From: JBEVEP01 sp040512755
Lineage (GTDB): Bacteria; Pseudomonadota; Alphaproteobacteria; Rhizobiales; Rhizobiaceae
Reading direction: 5' to 3'
NCBI GenBank assembly: GCA_040512755.1
Contig: JBEVEP010000389.1
Span: 1 to 6,596 of the forward strand
DNA: 6,596 nt
Shown here piece after piece: positions 1-5,674 of this stretch (position 1 is its first letter; every line of letters starts with the position of its first letter). The notes beneath the pieces are model-generated. The model did not search any database. It was not told the DNA's origin and worked only from the letters and a program-made list of their open reading frames with translations. A program made the translations under genes and the position numbers.

Positions 1-14
1 TTCGAGCGACTGCT

Positions 15-791
15 CTACGCCCAGATTGCGACCGGAATTCCAAAACCGTCGACAAGGGGGGGATCCGGATAGGGCCTCGCCTCGCCGCACGCGATCCGCA
101 ATGCAATCAACATCAGTGCGGCTGCGTCAAGAAGGTCATCGGAAGCTGCGCCCGCCGGCGGCGCCCGATCGAGAAAGCTCTGCTCGTAACCGTGCGCATT
201 GAGAAGAACTTTTCGCTCCTCCATCCCGGCGAGGTTGACAGTCCCTTTGATCTTCTTCGGCAGCGACATCGCATGGCCACCGTTCAATCGGCAAAACGCG
301 ACCTCCGGATGCGATTCGCGAATCCGGTTGCTCAGATCTGGCCGCATCCGCAGAAGCGTGTCGATCTCGCGGATCTTGGAGAAGATGCCAAATGCCTGAA
401 TCGACACGCCACGCGGCGGAGTTGACGTCGTTCGCGAAATCTCACTTGCCTTACGATGCCCCGCGTACCAGGATTCGACGCTCGTGAACTCTTCAGCATG
501 AGCGTAGACGGCCGCCCGCGAAGGGATTGAGAAGACGCTCGACTGACGTTCCCCCAAAAAGGAACGGACCTCCATCTCGGGACCTCGCCCACCTTTGCCA
601 CCGAATTCCGGCAAACCGATCGGCATGTCGACAGCAATGATCGCTTCCATCGGTAGGGACGCGATAAGATCGGCGAAACTGCGAAACACTGCCACTGCCG
701 GAGAACCGCCAGGAGACAGGATCACAGTGACCCAGCCGGCCTTGCAGCCGTCCACTCCTGCAACGGTGACTTTGACGCGACCAAGCGTCAT
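15..791 (-). CDS. DUF429 family protein (predicted RNase H-like nuclease fold)
   Basis: A 258-residue protein of the DUF429 family. Family members are predicted to have an RNase H-like fold, but their substrate is not established. The sequence opens with the family's N-terminal strand AGVDGCKAGWV (11-21), followed by AVDMPIGLPE (53-62), then the GERQSSVFSIPSRAA block (80-94). Near the C-terminus are SHPEVAF (160-166) and the acidic DDLLDA (218-223). Asp14, Asp55, Glu163 and Asp218/219/222 are the likely metal-binding acids if the fold prediction holds. The length is normal for the family and both ends are present (TAG at 15-17). The ATG start overlaps the stop of the upstream kinase gene as ATGA, which supports this start and suggests translational coupling. 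It is the last gene of a three-gene operon. Family assignment is firm; biochemical function is unknown. Confidence 0.9.
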   Translation of the reverse strand: MTLGRVKVTVAGVDGCKAGWVTVILSPGGSPAVAVFRSFADLIASLPMEAIIAVDMPIGLPEFGGKGGRGPEMEVRSFLGERQSSVFSIPSRAAVYAHAEEFTSVESWYAGHRKASEISRTTSTPPRGVSIQAFGIFSKIREIDTLLRMRPDLSNRIRESHPEVAFCRLNGGHAMSLPKKIKGTVNLAGMEERKVLLNAHGYEQSFLDRAPPAGAASDDLLDAAALMLIALRIACGEARPYPDPPLVDGFGIPVAIWA

Positions 792-1672
792 GCACGCCGG
801 TTCCGGTTGGGGTGCATCAAGTGCCTCAGATGCACCATAGCCATTGGATGAGAGAGGCTGTCCGTGTCTGTTTCCAGCGTCAACTCGTCAGCGCCTCTCT
901 TGGCTGTGCGCGCCAGGATCTCGAACACCGATGCTGTTGTCGATTGCAGCGCCTTGCCAGCCGGCTGACCATCCAGCAGGCGAGCGAGGAACACCGCCGC
1001 AGTCAGGTCACCAAGCCCATTGGGAGGCTGCTCAATGATGCGGTGTTCCGAAAGCAGCGCATCATTGGCTGTCAGAAGCAAGTTTCCGGTGCCGCCGCTC
1101 ATCATTGCCGGAGCTGAGGTGACCAGCATCGACGGCGGCCCGGCATCGAGCGCGGCCGCCATCACCGATTTTATGTCTTCGAGACTGGTCCCGGACAGCC
1201 ACTCCAGCTCGAAACGATTCGGCGTGGCGATATCTGCGATAGGCAACAATTGGTCGCGGATTGATTCAGCGATGTCCTGAGCGACATAAAGCCCACCCTT
1301 GTCTCCCATGACCGGGTCGCAGACATAGAGCGCCTTCGGATTTCTCGCACGTACCGCCTTTACCAGCGAAGCCACCGGTCGAACCTGAGAGGCGTGGCCA
1401 AGATAGCCGGAGAGAACGGCCGCGACCTCACCGAGCCACGGTGCTTTCTCGAGGTCGCCAAGCAATGAGGCGAATTGATCCGCATCGGGCACTATGCGCG
1501 TCCCGCGTCCATGTCCGGGATGCCAGGGCAGTATGACCGTTGGTACCGCCCAAACCGGAAAGCCGAGCGTTTCCAGCGCGAAGACGGCGGCACGATTTCC
1601 CACGGCCCCTCGCACGACATGGCTCGATATGACAATCACGGAGCGCGGTGCGTCGGCGTGCTGCACGTCCAT
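788..1672 (-). CDS. pdxY: Pyridoxal/pyridoxine kinase, PdxY/PdxK type
   Basis: A 294-residue cytosolic kinase of the ribokinase superfamily. It is predicted to phosphorylate pyridoxal (and possibly pyridoxine or pyridoxamine) with ATP in the vitamin B6 salvage pathway. Family blocks, in order, are ISSHVVRGAVGN near residue 15-26 (substrate pocket), VLSGYLG near 86-92, VCDPVMGDKG near 117-126, TPNRFELEWLSG near 150-161, and the anion-hole/catalytic loop PNGLGDLTAA near 217-226. Asp222 in GLGD is the expected catalytic base; enzymes of this family usually have G[TV]GD here. The length matches E. coli PdxY (about 287). ATG at 1672 is preferred; an in-frame TTG lies directly before it at 1675. 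A weak GGG lies 9 bases upstream. The gene starts 6 bp after the small membrane protein gene and ends in an ATGA overlap with the DUF429 gene. Substrate preference cannot be read from sequence. Confidence 0.92.
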   Translation of the reverse strand: MDVQHADAPRSVIVISSHVVRGAVGNRAAVFALETLGFPVWAVPTVILPWHPGHGRGTRIVPDADQFASLLGDLEKAPWLGEVAAVLSGYLGHASQVRPVASLVKAVRARNPKALYVCDPVMGDKGGLYVAQDIAESIRDQLLPIADIATPNRFELEWLSGTSLEDIKSVMAAALDAGPPSMLVTSAPAMMSGGTGNLLLTANDALLSEHRIIEQPPNGLGDLTAAVFLARLLDGQPAGKALQSTTASVFEILARTAKRGADELTLETDTDSLSHPMAMVHLRHLMHPNRNRRA

Positions 1673-1678
1673 CAAAAT

Positions 1679-1921
1679 CTACCCATTCATGAGAAAACGG
1701 ATCATCCAGATCAGCAATCCGATGAGCAGCAGCACCCCCAGCGCCCTGCCGATCTTGGTACCCCAATATTCTGCCCAATCTTCGCTGTCAGCACTTTCGC
1801 CTGTATGGACTGGTCTGTTCCGTCGTTCAGTTGCTGATGCGCCGTCAGCATCCGCTTCCCGCGCGATACGGTCGAGGATGCGACGTGATTCAGCCTGCCT
1901 GTTTTCGTTGTCGCCGCTCAT
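1679..1921 (-). CDS. Small single-pass membrane protein, function unknown
   Basis: An 80-residue protein I do not recognise by name. It has a hydrophilic, strongly charged N-terminal part rich in Arg, Asp, Glu and Asn (about 1-57), with helix-forming QAESRRILDRIAREAD near 9-24. It ends in one hydrophobic segment at about 58-78 (IGRALGVLLLIGLLIWMIRFL) and a short tail, NG. With no signal peptide, the charged part is most likely cytoplasmic and the protein tail-anchored in the inner membrane. I chose ATG 1921 because MSGDNENRQ looks like a natural N-terminus. A GTG at 1966 would add 15 residues with no clear ribosome site. It is the first gene of the operon with pdxY (6-bp gap) and the DUF429 gene. 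Its overlap with a long open frame on the other strand is not evidence against it, because the tight spacing and clean membrane segment favour this strand. Confidence 0.75.
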   Translation of the reverse strand: MSGDNENRQAESRRILDRIAREADADGASATERRNRPVHTGESADSEDWAEYWGTKIGRALGVLLLIGLLIWMIRFLMNG

Positions 1922-2087
1922 GGTCGCCAAGCCCCTGTTATCAGCAAGAGTAACGCTTTCCCGCACGCAATCACAGGGCCGAGCAGAACATGATGGCCAC
2001 GTTGCTCAATCGCACGTTGCTGCCGTTTCCATGCGCAGCGAATATGACTATGGTCGCAGCCAATCGACCACCATCCGAGGGTTCTCC
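1922..2087. promoter_or_regulatory. Divergent intergenic region between the pdxY operon and lemA
   Basis: About 166 bp separate two divergent transcription units, so promoters for both should lie here. I could not find a convincing -35/-10 pair on either strand. A GATAAC-like box reading leftward at about 1938-1943 has no good partner. The visible structure is a 9-bp direct repeat described separately. The assignment rests on gene orientation, not on a recognised promoter. Confidence 0.5.
1998..2021. repeat. Short direct repeat, CACGTTGCT twice, 15 bp apart
   Basis: CACGTTGCT occurs at 1998-2006 and again at 2013-2021, repeating with a 15-bp period. It sits in the middle of the divergent promoter region, 67 bp before the lemA start codon. 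Direct repeats at such spacing can bind a dimeric regulator, but 15 bp is not close to a whole number of helical turns and no regulator is encoded nearby. It may be chance. Confidence 0.4.
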
Positions 2088-2090
2088 ATG
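2077..2090 (+). promoter_or_regulatory. Ribosome binding site that decides the lemA start
   Basis: GAGG at 2077-2080 lies 7 bases before the ATG at 2088. It selects this start, which places a signal peptide at the very N-terminus, over the much longer upstream-open frame. Confidence 0.65.
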
Positions 2091-2729
2091 CTCGCTCAAT
2101 TCACCCGCGCGCCATCCCGCCTGCCCAAACTGCCGGCCCTGCTGCTTATGGCGCTGTTTTTGCCGCTTCTTTCCGCCTGCGGCTACAATGCAATCCCCAC
2201 TGCGGAAGAACACGCGAAAGCAGCCTGGAGCGAGGTACTCAATCAATATCAGCGCCGCGCCGACCTCATCCCGAATCTTGTGGAAACGGTAAAGGGCTAC
2301 GCATCGCATGAGAAGGAGGTGCTGGAATCCGTCGTGGAGGCGCGTGCCAAAGCTACGCAGGTCACCGTAACACCCGAGACGCTCAGCGACCCGAATGCAT
2401 TCAAAGCTTTCCAGGAAAGCCAGGCCGGCCTGACCAGCGCACTGTCGCGCCTTCTCGCTGTCGTCGAGAACTATCCGGACCTCAAGGCAAATCAGAATTT
2501 CCTGGCGCTCCAGGCACAGCTCGAAGGGACGGAAAACAGGATCGCGGTCGCCCGGCGCGACTATATCCAGTCCGTGCGGTCGTACAACACGACGCTGAGG
2601 ACGTTCCCCTCGATCCTTTGGGCAAAACTCTGGTTCACCGACAATGAGCCCTTCCAGAACTTCACCGTCGCAGAAGATAAGATCGAAGCGCCCAAGGTAG
2701 ACTTCGGTACGCAGACGCAGGGCGGATAA
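2088..2729 (+). CDS. lemA: LemA family lipoprotein
   Basis: A 213-residue LemA-family protein. LemA proteins are membrane-tethered, mostly helical proteins whose exact role is unsettled; in Gram-negatives they often sit beside TPM-domain genes. A basic N-region is followed by a hydrophobic stretch at about 15-28 and a lipobox, L28-S29-A30-C31, so Cys31 is predicted to be lipid-modified after signal peptidase II cleavage. The family core follows: YQRRADLIPNLVETVKGY (54-71) and YPDLKANQNFLALQAQLEG (129-147), continuing to ENRIAVARRDY (149-159). These are the most conserved LemA helices. Residue 32 is Gly, not Asp, which favours sorting to the outer membrane under the E. coli +2 rule; that rule may not hold exactly in alphaproteobacteria. 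The start is fixed by GAGG 7 bases upstream. The frame is open back to 1494, but that part is antisense to pdxY. It is the first gene of a set with the two TPM genes. Confidence 0.93.
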   Translation: MLAQFTRAPSRLPKLPALLLMALFLPLLSACGYNAIPTAEEHAKAAWSEVLNQYQRRADLIPNLVETVKGYASHEKEVLESVVEARAKATQVTVTPETLSDPNAFKAFQESQAGLTSALSRLLAVVENYPDLKANQNFLALQAQLEGTENRIAVARRDYIQSVRSYNTTLRTFPSILWAKLWFTDNEPFQNFTVAEDKIEAPKVDFGTQTQGG

Positions 2730-2747
2730 TATCGGCGCCGGCGTCAG

Positions 2748-3749
2748 GTGATGAAGCCAATAAGCAGGATGGGCCTCACTCAATCTACCGGAACCGCCCG
2801 GGAATCTGTCCGGGTTTTGGGCGGTTATGGGTGTGAATGCACGGCATCACGGCGCGGTTTGCGCGCTCGAAAGGATGCGAGGCGCAACGCGGCCTATTAC
2901 CGTTCCTCCTTAGGGCAGAGGAAGACTGTCGCGTTTTTCTCCGCCTGCGCGCAGATCATCGTCCTACTGCTGATGGCGGCTTCCGCCTTCGCCGCGGAAC
3001 TGCCGTCACTCACCGGCCGCATCGTCGACAATGCCGGCATGATCGACCCTGCAACGGAAGTCCTCCTCCAGCAAAAGCTGCAAGATTTCGAGAAAAAATC
3101 CTCCGACCAGATCGTAATCGCGACCGTGGACAGTCTCGACGGCGAGGCGATCGAGCCCTACGCGAATCGGCTGTTCCGTGCCTGGGGACTGGGGCAGGCT
3201 GGCGAGGACAACGGCGTGCTGCTCCTCGTCGCCAAATCGGACCGAAAGATGCGGATAGAGGTTGGATACGGTCTCGAAGGGACGCTTACCGACCTGCATA
3301 CCAAGCTGATCATCGAAAACACCATGGTTCCCGCATTCCGGGCAGGCGATTTCTCCGGCGGCATATCGAAAGCTGTCGACGATATGGTGATGGTGCTTGA
3401 GGGCAATGCGGCGGAACTTGAGGCCCGGGCGAAGCGCAACGAAAGGGAAGCGAGCGAAGGCCTTCCCCTCGAAGTGGTGATTTTCCTGATCATCTGGGGA
3501 ACGATCTTCTTCGGCGGATTCGCAATGGCGACCCTACCGCCCATATTCGGGCGCAAGATCGGACCTGGGCGTTACCGGTGGCTGGGAATGGATTTCTCCT
3601 ACGGCTCGGGCTCCGGTTCCGGTGGCTCCTACGGTGGCGGCTGGTCTACGGGCGGATCGTCGGGCGGCTGGTCCTCGGGAAGCGGCGGCGGAGGTTTTTC
3701 CGGCGGGGGCGGCTCTTCCGGCGGCGGCGGTTCATCGGGAAGTTGGTAG
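2748..3749 (+). CDS. TPM-domain envelope protein with Gly/Ser-rich tail (YgcG-like)
   Basis: The frame encodes up to 333 residues. A TPM domain (TLP18.3/Psb32/MOLO-1 fold) covers about 86-215, with LTGRIVDNAGMIDP (88-101), DQIVIATVDSLDG (120-132), NGVLLLVAKSDRKMRIEVGYGLEGTLTD (155-182) and RAGDFSGGI (198-206). A signal peptide core lies at about 61-79, with likely cleavage after A80-F81-A82, so the domain is exported. A membrane helix at about 240-260 is followed by a 49-residue tail (285-333) of 26 Gly and 16 Ser plus three Trp, ending SW; such tails are typical of YgcG relatives. The true start is doubtful. The first 58 residues look unlike protein, no good ribosome site precedes GTG 2748 or ATG 2751, and an inverted repeat lies at 2792-2826. 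TTG 2817 or 2859 are alternatives; ATG 2973 would remove most of the signal peptide. It follows lemA by 18 bp as called, or more with a later start. Confidence 0.85.
   Translation: MMKPISRMGLTQSTGTARESVRVLGGYGCECTASRRGLRARKDARRNAAYYRSSLGQRKTVAFFSACAQIIVLLLMAASAFAAELPSLTGRIVDNAGMIDPATEVLLQQKLQDFEKKSSDQIVIATVDSLDGEAIEPYANRLFRAWGLGQAGEDNGVLLLVAKSDRKMRIEVGYGLEGTLTDLHTKLIIENTMVPAFRAGDFSGGISKAVDDMVMVLEGNAAELEARAKRNEREASEGLPLEVVIFLIIWGTIFFGGFAMATLPPIFGRKIGPGRYRWLGMDFSYGSGSGSGGSYGGGWSTGGSSGGWSSGSGGGGFSGGGGSSGGGGSSGSW
2792..2826 (+). terminator. Inverted repeat after lemA, possible attenuating hairpin
   Basis: AACCGCCC at 2792-2799 is complementary to GGGCGGTT at 2819-2826. In RNA, G-U pairs at 2800-2802 with 2816-2818 and an A-U pair (2803/2815) extend the stem to about 12 pairs, with an 11-base loop. 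An alternative inner hairpin pairs CCCGG (2797-2801) with CCGGG (2810-2814) and is followed directly by TTTT, which looks like a weak Rho-independent terminator. It lies 63 bases after the lemA stop, so it may reduce read-through into the TPM genes or protect the lemA transcript end. Its presence argues that translation of the next gene begins downstream of it. Confidence 0.4.
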
Positions 3750-3758
3750 GCGTTCGCT

Positions 3759-4397
3759 ATGGTTCATCAGACGATGCCCCCCGAAGACCACGCCCGCGTC
3801 ACAGCCGCTATCCGCAACGCTGAGGAAAGGACTGCCGGAGAGATTTATTGTGTCGTTGCGCGCTCCAGCGACAGCTACTTCTTTCCCGCCGCATTCATGC
3901 TTGCTCTCGCGATGCTGGCGGTAAGCTTGGCTATCGGCTTCCTCCTCGAATATTGGTGGTACGACGTCCGGATGCCGGTATTTGTTTCCGCGCAGATTCT
4001 GGCTTTTGCCTGTGCGCTGCTGGTGCTCCAGCTTTTTCCGGGCATGTGTCTCTTTCTGGTTCCGCCTCGCCTGAAGTACCGGCAGGCACATGCCAATTCC
4101 ATAAAGCAATTCCTTGCCCGCAACGTCCATGTGACGGCCGAACGCACGGGCGTTCTGCTTTTCGTCTCACTCGCCGAGCACTATGCCGAAGTTGTCGCTG
4201 ACGCTGGCATCAATCAGCGCGTTTCGCAGGAAAGCTGGGATCGGGTTGTTGTGGTCCTCACTGACCACGCCCGCAGAGACCGGCTAGCCGATGGCTTCGT
4301 CATAGCAATCGATATGGTCGGGGCTTCGCTAGCTGAGCACTTCCCGGTTTCAGCGCATGACATCAACGAGCTCGACGACCACCTGATCGAGCTCTGA
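3759..4397 (+). CDS. TPM-domain membrane protein with two internal helices
   Basis: A 212-residue protein. Recognisable TPM pieces lie on both sides of a membrane hairpin. An N-terminal helix and strand, RVTAAIRNAEERTAGEIYCVVA (13-34), come first. Two hydrophobic segments follow at about 41-63 (FFPAAFMLALAMLAVSLAIGFLL) and 74-101 (VFVSAQILAFACALLVLQLF plus GMCLFLV). The second part, ERTGVLLFVSLAEHYAEVVADAGI (128-151), continues to a strand near 162-167 and a C-terminal helical region. There is no signal peptide, so both soluble parts are probably cytoplasmic, opposite to the exported TPM protein encoded just before. The gene starts 9 bp after the upstream stop, with GTAGG at 3746-3750 as ribosome site 8 bases before the ATG. 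The arrangement LemA, exported TPM, membrane TPM suggests the three act together at the envelope. The family is recognised; the molecular function is not known. Confidence 0.85.
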   Translation: MVHQTMPPEDHARVTAAIRNAEERTAGEIYCVVARSSDSYFFPAAFMLALAMLAVSLAIGFLLEYWWYDVRMPVFVSAQILAFACALLVLQLFPGMCLFLVPPRLKYRQAHANSIKQFLARNVHVTAERTGVLLFVSLAEHYAEVVADAGINQRVSQESWDRVVVVLTDHARRDRLADGFVIAIDMVGASLAEHFPVSAHDINELDDHLIEL

Positions 4398-4417
4398 ACC
4401 TCGCTTCCCATTCCTAT

Positions 4418-4434
4418 TGGCAATCTCCTTGCCA
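4418..4434 (+). terminator. Small hairpin after the TPM gene, weak terminator candidate
   Basis: TGGCAA (4418-4423) and TTGCCA (4429-4434) form a perfect 6-bp stem with a TCTCC loop, 20 bases after the stop codon of the second TPM gene. No T-run follows, so Rho-independent termination is doubtful. The 88-bp gap to the GNAT gene (4398-4485) holds nothing else I can support. Confidence 0.25.
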
Positions 4435-4485
4435 CCTTTGGCCGTCTTGCATCCCACCGCCTGCCGCGGCTATGGTTAACAGACT

Positions 4486-4992
4486 ATGACCACCTTGACG
4501 GTAGATATTCGCAAGGCTGAACCGCGTGATGCGGCTGCAATCGCCGATGTCCATCATGAGGCTTGGCGTGGTGCTTATGCCGGTATCATTCCGCACCGGG
4601 CGTTGAACGCCATGATCAGCCGGCGCGGACGTGACTGGTGGGCGAATGCGATCCGCCGCGCGGCGTCGGTACTCGTCATTGAGGTGGGCGGGCAAGTGGC
4701 AGGCTATGCCACCCTCGGGCGCAACCGCGCCCGTGAACTGCGCCAGCAAGGCGAAATTTACGAGCTCTATCTCCGCCCCGAATGCCAGGGCATCGGGCTC
4801 GGAACTCGGCTTTTCGCGGCCGCGCGCGAGAAACTCGCTGACCACGGCCTGAAGGGCCTCGTCGTATGGGCTCTCGAAGACAACGCAAATGCATTGGCCT
4901 TCTATGCAGGTGCGGGCGGCCGGGATATTGCTGAGGGCGTCGAAGTCTTCGATCAGAAGGCACTGAGGAAGATCGCCTTCGTCTGGGATTGA
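4486..4992 (+). CDS. GNAT family N-acetyltransferase
   Basis: A 168-residue soluble protein with the GNAT fold, predicted to move an acetyl group from acetyl-CoA to an amine; the acceptor is unknown. Visible parts are the N-terminal strand and helix IRKAEPRDAAAIADVHHEAWRGAYAGIIP (8-36), the central strands VLVIEVGGQVAGYATLG (62-78) and GEIYELYLRPECQG (89-102), and motif A, Q101-G-I-G-L-G106, which fits the pyrophosphate-binding pattern Q/R-x-x-G-x-G/A. A late block, NANALAFYAGAGG (133-145), corresponds to motif B. The AWRGAYAGIIP region resembles the group often annotated as RimI-like or phosphinothricin-type acetyltransferases, but this does not establish a substrate. The length is ordinary. 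No Shine-Dalgarno sequence precedes the ATG. With 88 bp before it and 121 bp after it, the gene is probably its own unit or read through weakly from the TPM genes. Confidence 0.92.
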   Translation: MTTLTVDIRKAEPRDAAAIADVHHEAWRGAYAGIIPHRALNAMISRRGRDWWANAIRRAASVLVIEVGGQVAGYATLGRNRARELRQQGEIYELYLRPECQGIGLGTRLFAAAREKLADHGLKGLVVWALEDNANALAFYAGAGGRDIAEGVEVFDQKALRKIAFVWD

Positions 4993-5050
4993 TTCAGTCT
5001 CTCGCTTTTAGCCGTTCGTGTTTTGATTCTTGATCGGTCACCTATACGCG

Positions 5051-5072
5051 TTGTGCATTGCGCGGTCCGCGC
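5051..5072. repeat. Bipartite motif upstream of ppa (copy 1), containing a 13-bp palindrome
   Basis: TTGTGCA (5051-5057) is followed after 4 bases by GCGGTCCGCGC (5062-5072). The second half is part of the palindrome GCGCGG-T-CCGCGC (5060-5072). A copy with a 2-base spacer lies just downstream of ppa at 5675-5694. It sits 42 bases before the ppa start codon, a position suited to an operator or a hairpin in the leader. Confidence 0.5.
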
Positions 5073-5100
5073 CTTGCCGCTATTCGATGCGCGGTTCATC

Positions 5101-5116
5101 AAGGAAATAGACCATG
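5101..5116 (+). promoter_or_regulatory. Strong ribosome binding site for ppa
   Basis: AAGGAAA begins at 5101 and its AAGGA core lies 8 bases before the ATG at 5114. This is one of the two clearest ribosome sites in the window, in keeping with a highly expressed housekeeping enzyme, and it fixes the start. Confidence 0.75.
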
Positions 5117-5644
5117 CGCATTGAAGCCATTTCCATCGGGAAAAACCCTCCGGAGGATGTCAACGTCATCATCGAGGTTCCGGTCGGCGGTCAGCCGATC
5201 AAGTACGAGATGGACAAGGAGGCTGGGACGCTGTTCGTCGACCGTTTTCTTTACACGTCGATGACCTATCCGGGCAATTACGGCTTTGTTCCGCACACGC
5301 TTTCGGGTGATGGCGACCCGATCGACGTCCTTATCTGCAACACTCGTGCACTCGTTCCCGGCTGCGTCATCAATGTACGGCCGATCGGCGTACTGATCAT
5401 GGAGGACAACGCCGGACAAGACGAGAAGGTGATCGCGGTTCCCTCACCGAAACTGACCAGGCGCTATGAAAACGTGACGAACTACACGGACCTGCCGGAA
5501 ATCACGCTTCAGCAGGTCGAGCACTTCTTTGAACATTACAAGGATCTGGAGCCGGGCAAGTGGGTGAAGATCGGCAGCTGGCATGATGCCGCCTACGCCA
5601 GGCAAATGATCATCGAAGCAATCGAGCGCGCGAAGAAAAGCTGA
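5114..5644 (+). CDS. ppa: Inorganic pyrophosphatase, family I
   Basis: A 176-residue cytosolic enzyme that hydrolyses pyrophosphate to two phosphates using Mg2+, pulling forward nucleic acid, protein and activated-sugar synthesis. The family I signature D66-G-D68-P-I-D71-V is intact. The active-site set lines up with E. coli Ppa at a constant offset of one residue: Glu21, Lys30, Arg44, Tyr56, Asp66, Asp68, Asp71, Asp98, Asp103 and Lys148-type C-terminal residues in the GKWVKIGSW block (148-156). The length equals the E. coli enzyme. The start is fixed by the strong AAGGA site and by alignment of the N-terminus. The gene stands alone: 121 bp follow the GNAT gene and the next gene is convergent. 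A hairpin immediately follows the stop codon, and a shared bipartite motif lies on both sides. It should be hexameric and essential by analogy with other bacteria. Confidence 0.98.
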   Translation: MRIEAISIGKNPPEDVNVIIEVPVGGQPIKYEMDKEAGTLFVDRFLYTSMTYPGNYGFVPHTLSGDGDPIDVLICNTRALVPGCVINVRPIGVLIMEDNAGQDEKVIAVPSPKLTRRYENVTNYTDLPEITLQQVEHFFEHYKDLEPGKWVKIGSWHDAAYARQMIIEAIERAKKS

Positions 5645-5661
5645 CGCGGATATACTCCGCG
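5645..5661 (+). terminator. Hairpin directly after the ppa stop codon
   Basis: CGCGGA (5645-5650) and TCCGCG (5656-5661) form a perfect 6-bp, GC-rich stem with a TATAC loop. It starts on the first base after the TGA at 5642-5644. There is no T-run, so it is at best a Rho-assisted or mRNA-stabilising structure. It lies in the 67-bp gap between convergent genes, where a terminator would be expected. Confidence 0.4.
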
Positions 5662-5674
5662 CGGTCGCATTAGC

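Noticed and set aside
1494..2087. Long plus-strand open frame running into lemA, which would give a 411-residue protein
   Set aside because: The extra 198 residues are antisense to pdxY and the small membrane protein gene. They lack family resemblance and would bury the lemA signal peptide and lipobox. The GAGG before ATG 2088 fixes the real start.
1971..2783. 270-codon minus-strand frame opposite lemA
   Set aside because: It is the mirror of a well-supported LemA gene, with an Arg/Cys/His-rich composition and no recognisable domain.
2837..3400. 187-codon plus-strand frame inside the first TPM gene
   Set aside because: It is the shifted frame of a strong TPM domain. Its Arg-rich, low-hydrophobicity translation is typical of out-of-frame GC-rich DNA. 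I also considered it as evidence of a frameshift, but it shows no family motif.
5015..5050. TTGAT plus CTATAC as a promoter for ppa
   Set aside because: The -10-like box at 5042-5047 is fair, but the available -35 candidates give spacers of about 13 or poor sequence, so I could not support it.
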